Shown: piece after piece, positions 13,349 through 28,500 of the stretch | Layout of the letters: each line of letters opens with the position of its first letter | Position numbering within the stretch: position 1 is the first letter of the stretch | Origin: Bugula neritina | Lineage: Eukaryota > Bryozoa > Gymnolaemata > Cheilostomatida > Bugulidae | DNA length: 64,000 nt | Direction: 5' to 3' | Assembly (NCBI GenBank): GCA_964035545.1 | Contig: CAXIUT010000230.1 | Coordinates: 1,116,001 to 1,180,000 of the forward strand | Program-made: the position numbers and the translations under genes | Notes under the pieces: model-generated | What the model was told of the DNA's origin: nothing | Seen by the model: only the letters and a program-made list of their open reading frames with translations | The model's database searches: none

Positions 13349-13866
13349 ATGGCAACATACCAAAACTTACTGCGACACACTGAAAAATACAGCAACATAC
13401 GAATTATACTTCAAGTGGTGCAACATACTGAAATACAATGTGACACACTGAAATACACTGCAACATACTGCAACATACTGCAACATACTAAAATACACTG
13501 CAACACATTAAAATATACTGCAACATACTGAAACATACTGCAACATACTGAAATACACTGTGATACACTGAAATACACTGCAACATACTGCAAGATACCG
13601 CAACCTACTGAAATACACTGTAACATATTGAAATGCACTGCATCATACTGCAACATACTGCAACATACTAAAATACACTGCAACACATTAAAATATACTG
13701 CAACATACTGAAACATACTGCAACATACTGAAATACACTGTGACACACTGAAATACACTGCAACATACTGCAACATACTGCAACATACTGCAACATACTG
13801 AATTACACTGGAACATATCGATATACACTGCAACACATTGAAATATACTGCAACACACTGAACCAT
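13349..13866. repeat. 518-bp module, representative of five copies
   Basis: Exact 518-bp spacing follows the 338-bp pair at 13349, 17486, 23568, 29439 and 33576. It holds a 180-bp insertion relative to the 338-bp module, built from CAAGATACCGCAACCTAC and ATGCACTGCATCATAC units. These units also occur near 11,550, 14,110 and 49,100. Confidence 0.85.
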
Positions 13867-15092
13867 ATGGCAACATACCAAAATTTACTGCGACACACTG
13901 AAAAATACAGCAACATACGAATTATACTTCAAGTGGTGCAACATACTGAAATACAATGTGACACACTGAAATACACTGCAACATACTGCAACATACTGCA
14001 ACATACTAAAATACACTGCAACACATTAAAATATACTGCAACATACTGAAACATACTGCAACATACTGAAATACACTGTGACACACTGAAATACACTGCA
14101 ACATACTGCAAGATACCGCAACCTACTGAAATACACTGTAACATATTGAAATGCACTGCATCATACTGCAACATACTGCAACATACTAAAATACACTGCA
14201 ACACATTAAAATATACTGCAACATACTGAAACATACTGCAACATACTGAAATACACTGTGACATACTGAAATACACTGCAACATACTGCAAGATACCGCA
14301 ACCTACTGAAATACACTGTAACATATTCAAATACACTGCATCATACTGCAACATACTGAATTACACTGGAACATATTGATTTACACTGCAACACATTGAA
14401 ATATACTGCAACACACTGAAACATACGGCAATATACCAAAATATACTGCGACACCTTGAAAAATACTGCAACATACGAAATATACTGCAAGTGGTGGAAC
14501 ATACTGAAATACAATTTGACACACTGGAATACACTGCAACATACTGCAACATACTGCAACATACTGAAATACACTGTAACATATTGAATTACACTGCATC
14601 ATACTGCAACACACTGAAAAAACACTGGAACATATTGATATGCACTGCAACTCATTGAAATATACTGCAACACACTGCAACATACGGCAGCATACCGAAA
14701 TATACTGCGACACCTTGAAAAATACTGCAACATACTGAAATATACCGCAAGTGGTGCAACATACTGAATTACACTCTAACATACTGAAATATGCTGTAGC
14801 ATACTGAAATACACTGCAACACACTGAAGTATACTGTAATACACTGAAATGTAATGCAACATACTGAATTATACTGCAACATAGTGCAACATACTGAAAT
14901 ACACTGTGACACACTGAAATACACTGAAACATAATGCAACATACTGCAACATACTGAAATACACTGTAACATATCGAAATACACTGCAACATACTGCAAC
15001 ATACTGCAACATACTGCAACATACTGAATTACACTGGAACATATCGATATACACTGCAACACATTGAAATATACTGCAACACACTGAACCAT
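13867..15092. repeat. 1,226-bp module, representative of three copies
   Basis: Found at 13867, 24086 and 29957. It ends with a fusion (near 15,000 in this copy) where the tract after GTAACATATCGAAATAC jumps into a TGAATTACACTGGAACAT unit. This skips the GCACCGGAAC module that normally follows. The following CATATG blocks (15093, 25312, 31183) share a private CGATTTATAC variant, which confirms common descent. Confidence 0.85.
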
Positions 15093-18000
15093 ATGGCAAC
15101 ATACCAAAATTTACTGCGACACACTGAAAAATACAGCAACATACGATTTATACTTCAAGTGGTGCAACATACTGAAATACAATGTGACACACTGAAATAC
15201 ACTGCAACATACTGCAACATACTGCAACATACTAAAATACACTGCAACACATTAAAATATACTGCAACATACTGAAACATACTGCAACATACTGAAATAC
15301 ACTGTGACACACTGAAATACACTGCAACATACTGCAAGATACCGCAACCTACTGAAATACACTGTAACATATTGAAATGCACTGCATCATACTGCAACAT
15401 ACTGCAACATACTAAAATACACTGCAACACATTAAAATATACTGCAACATACTGAAACATACTGCAACATACTGAAATACACTGTGACATACTGAAATAC
15501 ACTGCAACATACTGCAAGATACCGCAACCTACTGAAATACACTGTAACATATTGAAATACACTGCATCATACTGCAACATACTGAATTACACTGGAACAT
15601 ATTGATTTACACTGCAACACATTGAAATATACTGCAACACACTGAAACATACGGCAATATACCAAAATATACTGCGACACCTTGAAAAATACTGCAACAT
15701 ACGAAATATACTGCAAGTGGTGGAACATACTGAAATACAATTTGACACACTGGAATACACTGCAACATACTGCAACATACTGCAACATACTGAAATACAC
15801 TGTAACATATTGAATTACACTGCATCATACTGCAACACACTGAAAAAACACTGGAACATATTGATATGCACTGCAACTCATTGAAATATACTGCAACACA
15901 CTGCAACATACGGCAGCATACCGAAATATACTGCGACACCTTGAAAAATACTGCAACATACTGAAATATACCGCAAGTGGTGCAACATACTGAATTACAC
16001 TCTAACATACTGAAATATGCTGTAGCATACTGAAATACACTGCAACACACTGAAGTATACTGTAATACACTGAAATGTAATGCAACATACTGAATTATAC
16101 TGCAACATAGTGCAACATACTGAAATACACTGTGACACACTGAAATACACTGAAACATAATGCAACATACTGCAACATACTGAAATACACTGTAACATAT
16201 CGAAATACACTGCAACATACTGCAACATACTGCAACATACTGAAATACACCGTAACATATCGAAATACACTGCAACATACTGCAACATACTGAAATGCAC
16301 CGGAACATAATGGAATACCCTGCAACAGATTGAAATATACTGCAACAGACTGAAACATAAGGTAACACAATGAAGTATACTGCGACACATTAAAATATAC
16401 TGCAACATACTGAAATATACTGCAACATACTGAAATGTAATGTATTATACAGAAATGTACTGTAACATACTGAATTACACTCTAACATACTGAAACATGC
16501 TGTAGCATACTGAAATACACTGCAACACACTGAAGTATACTGTAATACACTGAAATGTGATGCAACATACTGAATTATACTGCAACAAACTGCAACATAC
16601 TGAAATACACTGTGACACACTGAAATACACTGCAACATACTGCAACATACTGCAACACACTAAAATACACTGCAAGACATTAAAATATACTGCAACATAC
16701 TGAAACATACTGCAACATACTGAAATATACTGCAACACACTGAAACATACGGCAACATACCGAAATAAACTGCAACACGTTGAAAATTATTTAAACATAC
16801 TGAAATATACTGCGACGCCTTAAAATATACTGCAACATACTGAAATAGACTGCAAGTGGTGCAACATACTGAAATACACTGTGACACACTGAAATACACT
16901 GCAACATACTGAAATACACTGGGATACATTGAAATATACTGTAACATACTGCAACATACTAAAATACACTGCAACACATTAAAATATACTGCAACATACT
17001 GAAACATACTGCAACATACTGAAATACACTGTGACACACTGAAATACACTGCAACATACTGCAACACACTGCAACATACTGAATTACACTGGAACATGTT
17101 GATATACACTGCAACACATTGAAATATACTGCAACACACTGAACCATATGGCAACATACCAAAATTTACTGCGACACACTGAAAAATACAGCAACATACG
17201 AATTATACTTCAAGTGGTGACACATACTGAAATACAATGTGACACACTGAAATACACTGCAACATACTGCAACATACTGCAACATACTAAAATACACTGC
17301 AACACATTAAAACATACTGCAACATACTGAAACATACTGCAACATACTGAAATACACTGTGACACACTGCAATACACTGCAACATACTGCAACATACTGC
17401 AACATACTGCAACATACTGAATTACACTGGAACATATCGATATACACTGCAACACATTGAAATATACTGCAACACACTGAACCATATGGCAACATACCAA
17501 AATTTACTGCGACACACTGAAAAATACAGCAACATACGAATTATACTTCAAGTGGTGCAACATACTGAAATACAATGTGACACACTGAAATACACTGCAA
17601 CATACTGCAACATACTGCAACATACTAAAATACACTGCAACACATTAAAATATACTGCAACATACTGAAACATACTGCAACATACTGAAATACACTGTGA
17701 TACACTGAAATACACTGCAACATACTGCAAGATACCGCAACCTACTGAAATACACTGTAACATATTGAAATGCACTGCATCATACTGCAACATACTGCAA
17801 CATACTAAAATACACTGCAACACATTAAAATATACTGCAACATACTGAAACATACTGCAACATACTGAAATACACTGTGACACACTGAAATACACTGCAA
17901 CATACTGCAACATACTGCAACATACTGCAACATACTGAATTACACTGGAACATATCGATATACACTGCAACACATTGAAATATACTGCAACACACTGAAC

Positions 18001-19651
18001 CATATGGCAACATACCAAAATTTACTGCGACACACTGAAAAATACAGCAACATACGAATTATACTTCAAGTGGTGCAACATACTGAAATACAATGTGACA
18101 CACTGAAATACACTGCAACATACTGCAACATACTGCAACATACTAAAATACACTGCAACACATTAAAATATACTGCAACATACTGAAACATACTGCAACA
18201 TACTGAAATACACTGTGACACACTGAAATACACTGCAACATACTGCAAGATACCGCAACCTACTGAAATACACTGTAACATATTGAAATGCACTGCATCA
18301 TACTGCAACATACTGCAACATACTAAAATACACTGCAACACATTAAAATATACTGCAACATACTGAAACATACTGCAACATACTGAAATACACTGTGACA
18401 TACTGAAATACACTGCAACATACTGCAAGATACCGCAACCTACTGAAATACACTGTAACATATTGAAATACACTGCATCATACTGCAACATACTGAATTA
18501 CACTGGAACATATTGATTTACACTGCAACACATTGAAATATACTGCAACACACTGAAACATACGGCAATATACCAAAATATACTGCGACACCTTGAAAAA
18601 TACTGCAACATACGAAATATACTGCAAGTGGTGGAACATACTGAAATACAATTTGACACACTGGAATACACTGCAACATACTGCAACATACTGCAACATA
18701 CTGAAATACACTGTAACATATTGAATTACACTGCATCATACTGCAACACACTGAAAAAACACTGGAACATATTGATATGCACTGCAACTCATTGAAATAT
18801 ACTGCAACACACTGCAACATACGGCAGCATACCGAAATATACTGCGACACCTTGAAAAATACTGCAACATACTGAAATATACCGCAAGTGGTGCAACATA
18901 CTGAATTACACTCTAACATACTGAAATATGCTGTAGCATACTGAAATACACTGCAACACACTGAAGTATACTGTAATACACTGAAATGTAATGCAACATA
19001 CTGAATTATACTGCAACATAGTGCAACATACTGAAATACACTGTGACACACTGAAATACACTGAAACATAATGCAACATACTGCAACATACTGAAATACA
19101 CTGTAACATATCGAAATACACTGCAACATACTGCAACATACTGCAACATACTGCAACATACTGAATTACACTGGAACATATCGATATACACTGCAACACA
19201 TTAAAATATACTGCAACATACTGAAACATACTGCAACATACTGAAATACACTGTGACACACTGAAATACACTGCAACATACTGCAAGATACCGCAACCTA
19301 CTGAAATACACTGTAACATATTGAAATGCACTGCATCATACTGCAACATACTGCAACATACTAAAATACACTGCAACACATTAAAATATACTGCAACATA
19401 CTGAAACATACTGCAACATACTGAAATACACTGTGACATACTGAAATACACTGCAACATACTGCAAGATACCGCAACCTACTGAAATACACTGTAACATA
19501 TTGAAATACACTGCATCATACTGCAACATACTGAATTACACTGGAACATATTGATTTACACTGCAACACATTGAAATATACTGCAACACCCTGAAACATA
19601 CGGCAATATACCAAAATATACTGCGACACCTTGAAAAATACTGCAACATAC

Positions 19652-19670
19652 GAAATATACCGCAAGTGGT
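19652..19670. other. Fusion point of a 260-bp deletion at CAAGTGGTG elements
   Basis: TACGAAATATAC from the first CAAGTGG element is joined to CGCAAGTGGTGC from the second. In the paired copy both elements are intact, with the missing part at 35,761-36,020. Offset changes from 16,100 to 16,360 across this point. The shared GAAATATAC(T/C)GCAAG sequence places the exchange inside the landmark. Confidence 0.88.
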
Positions 19671-22600
19671 GCAACATACTGAATTACACTCTAACATACT
19701 GAAATATGCTGTAGCATACTGAAATACACTGCAACACACTGAAGTATACTGTAATACACTGAAATGTAATGCAACATACTGAATTATACTGCAACATAGT
19801 GCAACATACTGAAATACACTGTGACACACTGAAATACACTGAAACATAATGCAACATACTGCAACATACTGAAATACACTGTAACATATCGAAATACACT
19901 GCAACATACTGCAACATACTGCAACATACTGAAATACACCGTAACATATCGAAATACACTGCAACATACTGCAACATACTGAAATGCACCGGAACATAAT
20001 GGAATACCCTGCAACAGATTGAAATATACTGCAACAGACTGAAACATAAGGTAACACAATGAAGTATACTGCGACACATTAAAATATACTGCAACATACT
20101 GAAATATACTGCAACATACTGAAATGTAATGTATTATACAGAAATGTACTGTAACATACTGAATTACACTCTAACATACTGAAACATGCTGTAGCATACT
20201 GAAATACACTGCAACACACTGAAGTATACTGTAATACACTGAAATGTGATGCAACATACTGAATTATACTGCAACAAACTGCAACATACTGAAATACACT
20301 GTGACACACTGAAATACACTGCAACATACTGCAACATACTGCAACATACTAAAATACACTGCAAGACATTAAAATATACTGCAACATACTGAAACATACT
20401 GCAACATACTGAAATATACTGCAACACACTGAAACATACGGCAACATACCGAAATAAACTGCAACACGTTGAAAATTATTTAAACATACTGAAATATACT
20501 GCGACGCCTTAAAATATACTGCAACATACTGAAATAGACTGCAAGTGGTGCAACATACTGAAATACACTGTGACACACTGAAATACACTGCAACATACTG
20601 AAATACACTGGGATACATTGAAATATACTGTAACATACTGCAACATACTAAAATACACTGCAACACATTAAAATATACTGCAACATACTGAAACATACTG
20701 CAACATACTGAAATACACTGTGACACACTGAAATACACTGCAACATACTGCAACACACTGCAACATACTGAATTACACTGGAACATGTTGATATACACTG
20801 CAACACATTGAAATATACTGCAACACACTGAACCATATGGCAACATACCAAAATTTACTGCGACACACTGAAAAATACAGCAACATACGAATTATACTTC
20901 AAGTGGTGACACATACTGAAATACAATGTGACACACTGAAATACACTGCAACATACTGCAACATACTGCAACATACTAAAATACACTGCAACACATTAAA
21001 ACATACTGCAACATACTGAAACATACTGCAACATACTGAAATACACTGTGACACACTGCAATACACTGCAACATACTGCAACATACTGCAACATACTGCA
21101 ACATACTGAATTACACTGGAACATATCGATATACACTGCAACACATTGAAATATACTGCAACACACTGAACCATATGGCAACATACCAAAATTTACTGCG
21201 ACACACTGAAAAATACAGCAACATACGAATTATACTTCAAGTGGTGCAACATACTGAAATACAATGTGACACACTGAAATACACTGCAACATACTGCAAC
21301 ATACTGCAACATACTAAAATACACTGCAACACATTAAAATATACTGCAACATACTGAAACATACTGCAACATACTGAAATACACTGTGATACACTGAAAT
21401 ACACTGCAACATACTGCAAGATACCGCAACCTACTGAAATACACTGTAACATATTGAAATGCACTGCATCATACTGCAACATACTGCAACATACTAAAAT
21501 ACACTGCAACACATTAAAATATACTGCAACATACTGAAACATACTGCAACATACTGAAATACACTGTGACATACTGAAATACACTGCAACATACTGCAAG
21601 ATACCGCAACCTACTGAAATACACTGTAACATATTGAAATACACTGCATCATACTGCAACATACTGAATTACACTGGAACATATTGATTTACACTGCAAC
21701 ACATTGAAATATACTGCAACACACTGAAACATACGGCAATATACCAAAATATACTGCGACACCTTGAAAAATACTGCAACATACGAAATATACTGCAAGT
21801 GGTGGAACATACTGAAATACAATGTGACACACTGGAATACACTGCAACATACTGCAACATACTGCAACATACTGAAATACACTGTAACATATTGAATTAC
21901 ACTGCATCATACTGCAACACACTGAAAAAACACTGGAACATATTGATATGCACTGCAACTCATTGAAATATACTGCAACACACTGCAACATACGGCAGCA
22001 TACCGAAATATACTGCGACACCTTGAAAAATACTGCAACATACTGAAATATACCGCAAGTGGTGCAACATACTGAATTACACTCTAACATACTGAAATAT
22101 GCTGTAGCATACTGAAATACACTGCAACACACTGAAGTATACTGTAATACACTGAAATGTAATGCAACATACTGAATTATACTGCAACATAGTGCAACAT
22201 ACTGAAATACACTGTGACACACTGAAATACACTGAAACATAATGCAACATACTGCAACATACTGAAATACACTGTAACATATCGAAATACACTGCAACAT
22301 ACTGCAACATACTGCAACATACTGAAATACACCGTAACATATCGAAATACACTGCAACATACTGCAACATACTGAAATGCACCGGAACATAATGGAATAC
22401 CCTGCAACAGATTGAAATATACTGCAACAGACTGAAACATAAGGTAACACAATGAAGTATACTGCGATACATTAAAATATACTGCAACATACTGAAATAT
22501 ACTGCAACATACTGAAATGTAATGTATTATACAGAAATGTACTGTAACATACTGAATTACACTCTAACATACTGAAACATGCTGTAGCATACTGAAATAC

Positions 22601-25512
22601 ACTGCAACACACTGAAGTATACTGTAATACACTGAAATGTGATGCAACATACTGAATTATACTGCAACAAACTGCAACATACTGAAATACACTGTGACAC
22701 ACTGAAATACACTGCAACATACTGCAACATACTGCAACATACTAAAATACACTGCAAGACATTAAAATATACTGCAACATACTGAAACATACTGCAACAT
22801 ACTGAAATATACTGCAACACACTGAAACATACGGCAACATACCGAAATAAACTGCAACACGTTGAAAATTATTTAAACATACTGAAATATACTGCGACGC
22901 CTTAAAATATACTGCAACATACTGAAATAGACTGCAAGTGGTGCAACATACTGAAATACACTGTGACACACTGAAATACACTGCAACATACTGAAATACA
23001 CTGGGATACATTGAAATATACTGTAACATACTGCAACATACTAAAATACACTGCAACACATTAAAATATACTGCAACATACTGAAACATACTGCAACATA
23101 CTGAAATACACTGTGACACACTGAAATACACTGCAACATACTGCAACACACTGCAACATACTGAATTACACTGGAACATGTTGATATACACTGCAACACA
23201 TTGAAATATACTGCAACACACTGAACCATATGGCAACATACCAAAATTTACTGCGACACACTGAAAAATACAGCAACATACGAATTATACTTCAAGTGGT
23301 GACACATACTGAAATACAATGTGACACACTGAAATACACTGCAACATACTGCAACATACTGCAACATACTAAAATACACTGCAACACATTAAAACATACT
23401 GCAACATACTGAAACATACTGCAACATACTGAAATACACTGTGACACACTGCAATACACTGCAACATACTGCAACATACTGCAACATACTGCAACATACT
23501 GAATTACACTGGAACATATCGATATACACTGCAACACATTGAAATATACTGCAACACACTGAACCATATGGCAACATACCAAAATTTACTGCGACACACT
23601 GAAAAATACAGCAACATACGAATTATACTTCAAGTGGTGCAACATACTGAAATACAATGTGACACACTGAAATACACTGCAACATACTGCAACATACTGC
23701 AACATACTAAAATACACTGCAACACATTAAAATATACTGCAACATACTGAAACATACTGCAACATACTGAAATACGCTGTGATACACTGAAATACACTGC
23801 AACATACTGCAAGATACCGCAACCTACTGAAATACACTGTAACATATTGAAATGCACTGCATCATACTGCAACATACTGCAACATACTAAAATACACTGC
23901 AACACATTAAAATATACTGCAACATACTGAAACATACTGCAACATACTGAAATACACTGTGACACACTGAAATACACTGCAACATACTGCAACATACTGC
24001 AACATACTGCAACATACTGAATTACACTGGAACATATCGATATACACTGCAACACATTGAAATATACTGCAACACACTGAACCATATGGCAACATACCAA
24101 AATTTACTGCGACACACTGAAAAATACAGCAACATACGAATTATACTTCAAGTGGTGCAACATACTGAAATACAATGTGACACACTGAAATACACTGCAA
24201 CATACTGCAACATACTGCAACATACTAAAATACACTGCAACACATTAAAATATACTGCAACATACTGAAACATACTGCAACATACTGAAATACACTGTGA
24301 CACACTGAAATACACTGCAACATACTGCAAGATACCGCAACCTACTGAAATACACTGTAACATATTGAAATGCACTGCATCATACTGCAACATACTGCAA
24401 CATACTAAAATACACTGCAACACATTAAAATATACTGCAACATACTGAAACATACTGCAACATACTGAAATACACTGTGACATACTGAAATACACTGCAA
24501 CATACTGCAAGATACCGCAACCTACTGAAATACACTGTAACATATTGAAATACACTGCATCATACTGCAACATACTGAATTACACTGGAACATATTGATT
24601 TACACTGCAACACATTGAAATATACTGCAACACACTGAAACATACGGCAATATACCAAAATATACTGCGACACCTTGAAAAATACTGCAACATACGAAAT
24701 ATACTGCAAGTGGTGGAACATACTGAAATACAATTTGACACACTGGAATACACTGCAACATACTGCAACATACTGCAACATACTGAAATACACTGTAACA
24801 TATTGAATTACACTGCATCATACTGCAACACACTGAAAAAACACTGGAACATATTGATATGCACTGCAACTCATTGAAATATACTGCAACACACTGCAAC
24901 ATACGGCAGCATACCGAAATATACTGCGACACCTTGAAAAATACTGCAACATACTGAAATATACCGCAAGTGGTGCAACATACTGAATTACACTCTAACA
25001 TACTGAAATATGCTGTAGCATACTGAAATACACTGCAACACACTGAAGTATACTGTAATACACTGAAATGTAATGCAACATACTGAATTATACTGCAACA
25101 TAGTGCAACATACTGAAATACACTGTGACACACTGAAATACACTGAAACATAATGCAACATACTGCAACATACTGAAATACACTGTAACATATCGAAATA
25201 CACTGCAACATACTGCAACATACTGCAACATACTGCAACATACTGAATTACACTGGAACATATCGATATACACTGCAACACATTGAAATATACTGCAACA
25301 CACTGAACCATATGGCAACATACCAAAATTTACTGCGACACACTGAAAAATACAGCAACATACGATTTATACTTCAAGTGGTGCAACATACTGAAATACA
25401 ATGTGACACACTGAAATACACTGCAACATACTGCAACATACTGCAACATACTAAAATACACTGCAACACATTAAAATATACTGCAACATACTGAAACATA
25501 CTGCAACATACT
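19652..25512. repeat. 5.87-kb tandem duplication, copy 1
   Basis: Modules here recur 5,861 bp later up to about 27.5 kb and 5,871 bp later after that. Block pairs include 20837/26698, 21175/27036, 23230/29101, 23568/29439, 24086/29957 and 25312/31183. The 10-bp change is one extra TACTGCAACA unit near 27,511-27,530. Copy 1 runs directly into copy 2 at 25,513. Confidence 0.85.
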
Positions 25513-25525
25513 GAAATATACCGCA
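25505..25525. other. Junction of the 5.87-kb tandem duplication
   Basis: The end of copy 1 (CAACATACTGAAATA) meets the start of copy 2 (ATACCGCAAGTGG). The same CAAGTGG element class is used here as at the 260-bp deletion at 19,661, so this sequence has served as a breakpoint at least twice in the core. Confidence 0.82.
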
Positions 25526-28500
25526 AGTGGTGCAACATACTGAATTACACTCTAACATACTGAAATATGCTGTAGCATACTGAAATACACTGCAACACAC
25601 TGAAGTATACTGTAATACACTGAAATGTAATGCAACATACTGAATTATACTGCAACATAGTGCAACATACTGAAATACACTGTGACACACTGAAATACAC
25701 TGAAACATAATGCAACATACTGCAACATACTGAAATACACTGTAACATATCGAAATACACTGCAACATACTGCAACATACTGCAACATACTGAAATACAC
25801 CGTAACATATCGAAATACACTGCAACATACTGCAACATACTGAAATGCACCGGAACATAATGGAATACCCTGCAACAGATTGAAATATACTGCAACAGAC
25901 TGAAACATAAGGTAACACAATGAAGTATACTGCGACACATTAAAATATACTGCAACATACTGAAATATACTGCAACATACTGAAATGTAATGTATTATAC
26001 AGAAATGTACTGTAACATACTGAATTACACTCTAACATACTGAAACATGCTGTAGCATACTGAAATACACTGCAACACACTGAAGTATACTGTAATACAC
26101 TGAAATGTGATGCAACATACTGAATTATACTGCAACAAACTGCAACATACTGAAATACACTGTGACACACTGAAATACACTGCAACATACTGCAACATAC
26201 TGCAACATACTAAAATACACTGCAAGACATTAAAATATACTGCAACATACTGAAACATACTGCAACATACTGAAATATACTGCAACACACTGAAACATAC
26301 GGCAACATACCGAAATAAACTGCAACACGTTGAAAATTATTTAAACATACTGAAATATACTGCGACGCCTTAAAATATACTGCAACATACTGAAATAGAC
26401 TGCAAGTGGTGCAACATACTGAAATACACTGTGACACACTGAAATACACTGCAACATACTGAAATACACTGGGATACATTGAAATATACTGTAACATACT
26501 GCAACATACTAAAATACACTGCAACACATTAAAATATACTGCAACATACTGAAACATACTGCAACATACTGAAATACACTGTGACACACTGAAATACACT
26601 GCAACATACTGCAACACACTGCAACATACTGAATTACACTGGAACATGTTGATATACACTGCAACACATTGAAATATACTGCAACACACTGAACCATATG
26701 GCAACATACCAAAATTTACTGCGACACACTGAAAAATACAGCAACATACGAATTATACTTCAAGTGGTGACACATACTGAAATACAATGTGACACACTGA
26801 AATACACTGCAACATACTGCAACATACTGCAACATACTAAAATACACTGCAACACATTAAAACATACTGCAACATACTGAAACATACTGCAACATACTGA
26901 AATACACTGTGACACACTGCAATACACTGCAACATACTGCAACATACTGCAACATACTGCAACATACTGAATTACACTGGAACATATCGATATACACTGC
27001 AACACATTGAAATATACTGCAACACACTGAACCATATGGCAACATACCAAAATTTACTGCGACACACTGAAAAATACAGCAACATACGAATTATACTTCA
27101 AGTGGTGCAACATACTGAAATACAATGTGACACACTGAAATACACTGCAACATACTGCAACATACTGCAACATACTAAAATACACTGCAACACATTAAAA
27201 TATACTGCAACATACTGAAACATACTGCAACATACTGAAATACACTGTGATACACTGAAATACACTGCAACATACTGCAAGATACCGCAACCTACTGAAA
27301 TACACTGTAACATATTGAAATGCACTGCATCATACTGCAACATACTGCAACATACTAAAATACACTGCAACACATTAAAATATACTGCAACATACTGAAA
27401 CATACTGCAACATACTGAAATACACTGTGACATACTGAAATACACTGCAACATACTGCAAGATACCGCAACCTACTGAAATACACTGTAACATATTGAAA
27501 TACACTGCAACATACTGCAACATACTGCAACATACTGAATTACACTGGAACATATTGATTTACACTGCAACACATTGAAATATACTGCAACACACTGAAA
27601 CATACGGCAATATACCAAAATATACTGCGACACCTTGAAAAATACTGCAACATACGAAATATACTGCAAGTGGTGGAACATACTGAAATACAATGTGACA
27701 CACTGGAATACACTGCAACATACTGCAACATACTGCAACATACTGAAATACACTGTAACATATTGAATTACACTGCATCATACTGCAACACACTGAAAAA
27801 ACACTGGAACATATTGATATGCACTGCAACTCATTGAAATATACTGCAACACACTGCAACATACGGCAGCATACCGAAATATACTGCGACACCTTGAAAA
27901 ATACTGCAACATACTGAAATATACCGCAAGTGGTGCAACATACTGAATTACACTCTAACATACTGAAATATGCTGTAGCATACTGAAATACACTGCAACA
28001 CACTGAAGTATACTGTAATACACTGAAATGTAATGCAACATACTGAATTATACTGCAACATAGTGCAACATACTGAAATACACTGTGACACACTGAAATA
28101 CACTGAAACATAATGCAACATACTGCAACATACTGAAATACACTGTAACATATCGAAATACACTGCAACATACTGCAACATACTGCAACATACTGAAATA
28201 CACCGTAACATATCGAAATACACTGCAACATACTGCAACATACTGAAATGCACCGGAACATAATGGAATACCCTGCAACAGATTGAAATATACTGCAACA
28301 GACTGAAACATAAGGTAACACAATGAAGTATACTGCGATACATTAAAATATACTGCAACATACTGAAATATACTGCAACATACTGAAATGTAATGTATTA
28401 TACAGAAATGTACTGTAACATACTGAATTACACTCTAACATACTGAAACATGCTGTAGCATACTGAAATACACTGCAACACACTGAAGTATACTGTAATA

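Larger units (their letters stand above)
12598..22816. repeat. 10,219-bp higher-order unit, copy 1
   Basis: CATATG blocks at 13011, 13349, 13867 and 15093 match 23230, 23568, 24086 and 25312 at exactly 10,219 bp. The continuation (17148, 17486, 18004, 20837, 21175) matches 33238, 33576, 34094, 37197 and 37535 once a later 5,871-bp insertion and a 270-bp difference are allowed for. The left edge is a sharp fusion at 12,598, where GAAGTATACTGCGACA joins CACTGAAACATACGG. Inside, 338-, 518-, 1,226- and 2,055-bp intervals follow one another, then 338, 518 and 2,833. Confidence 0.8.
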
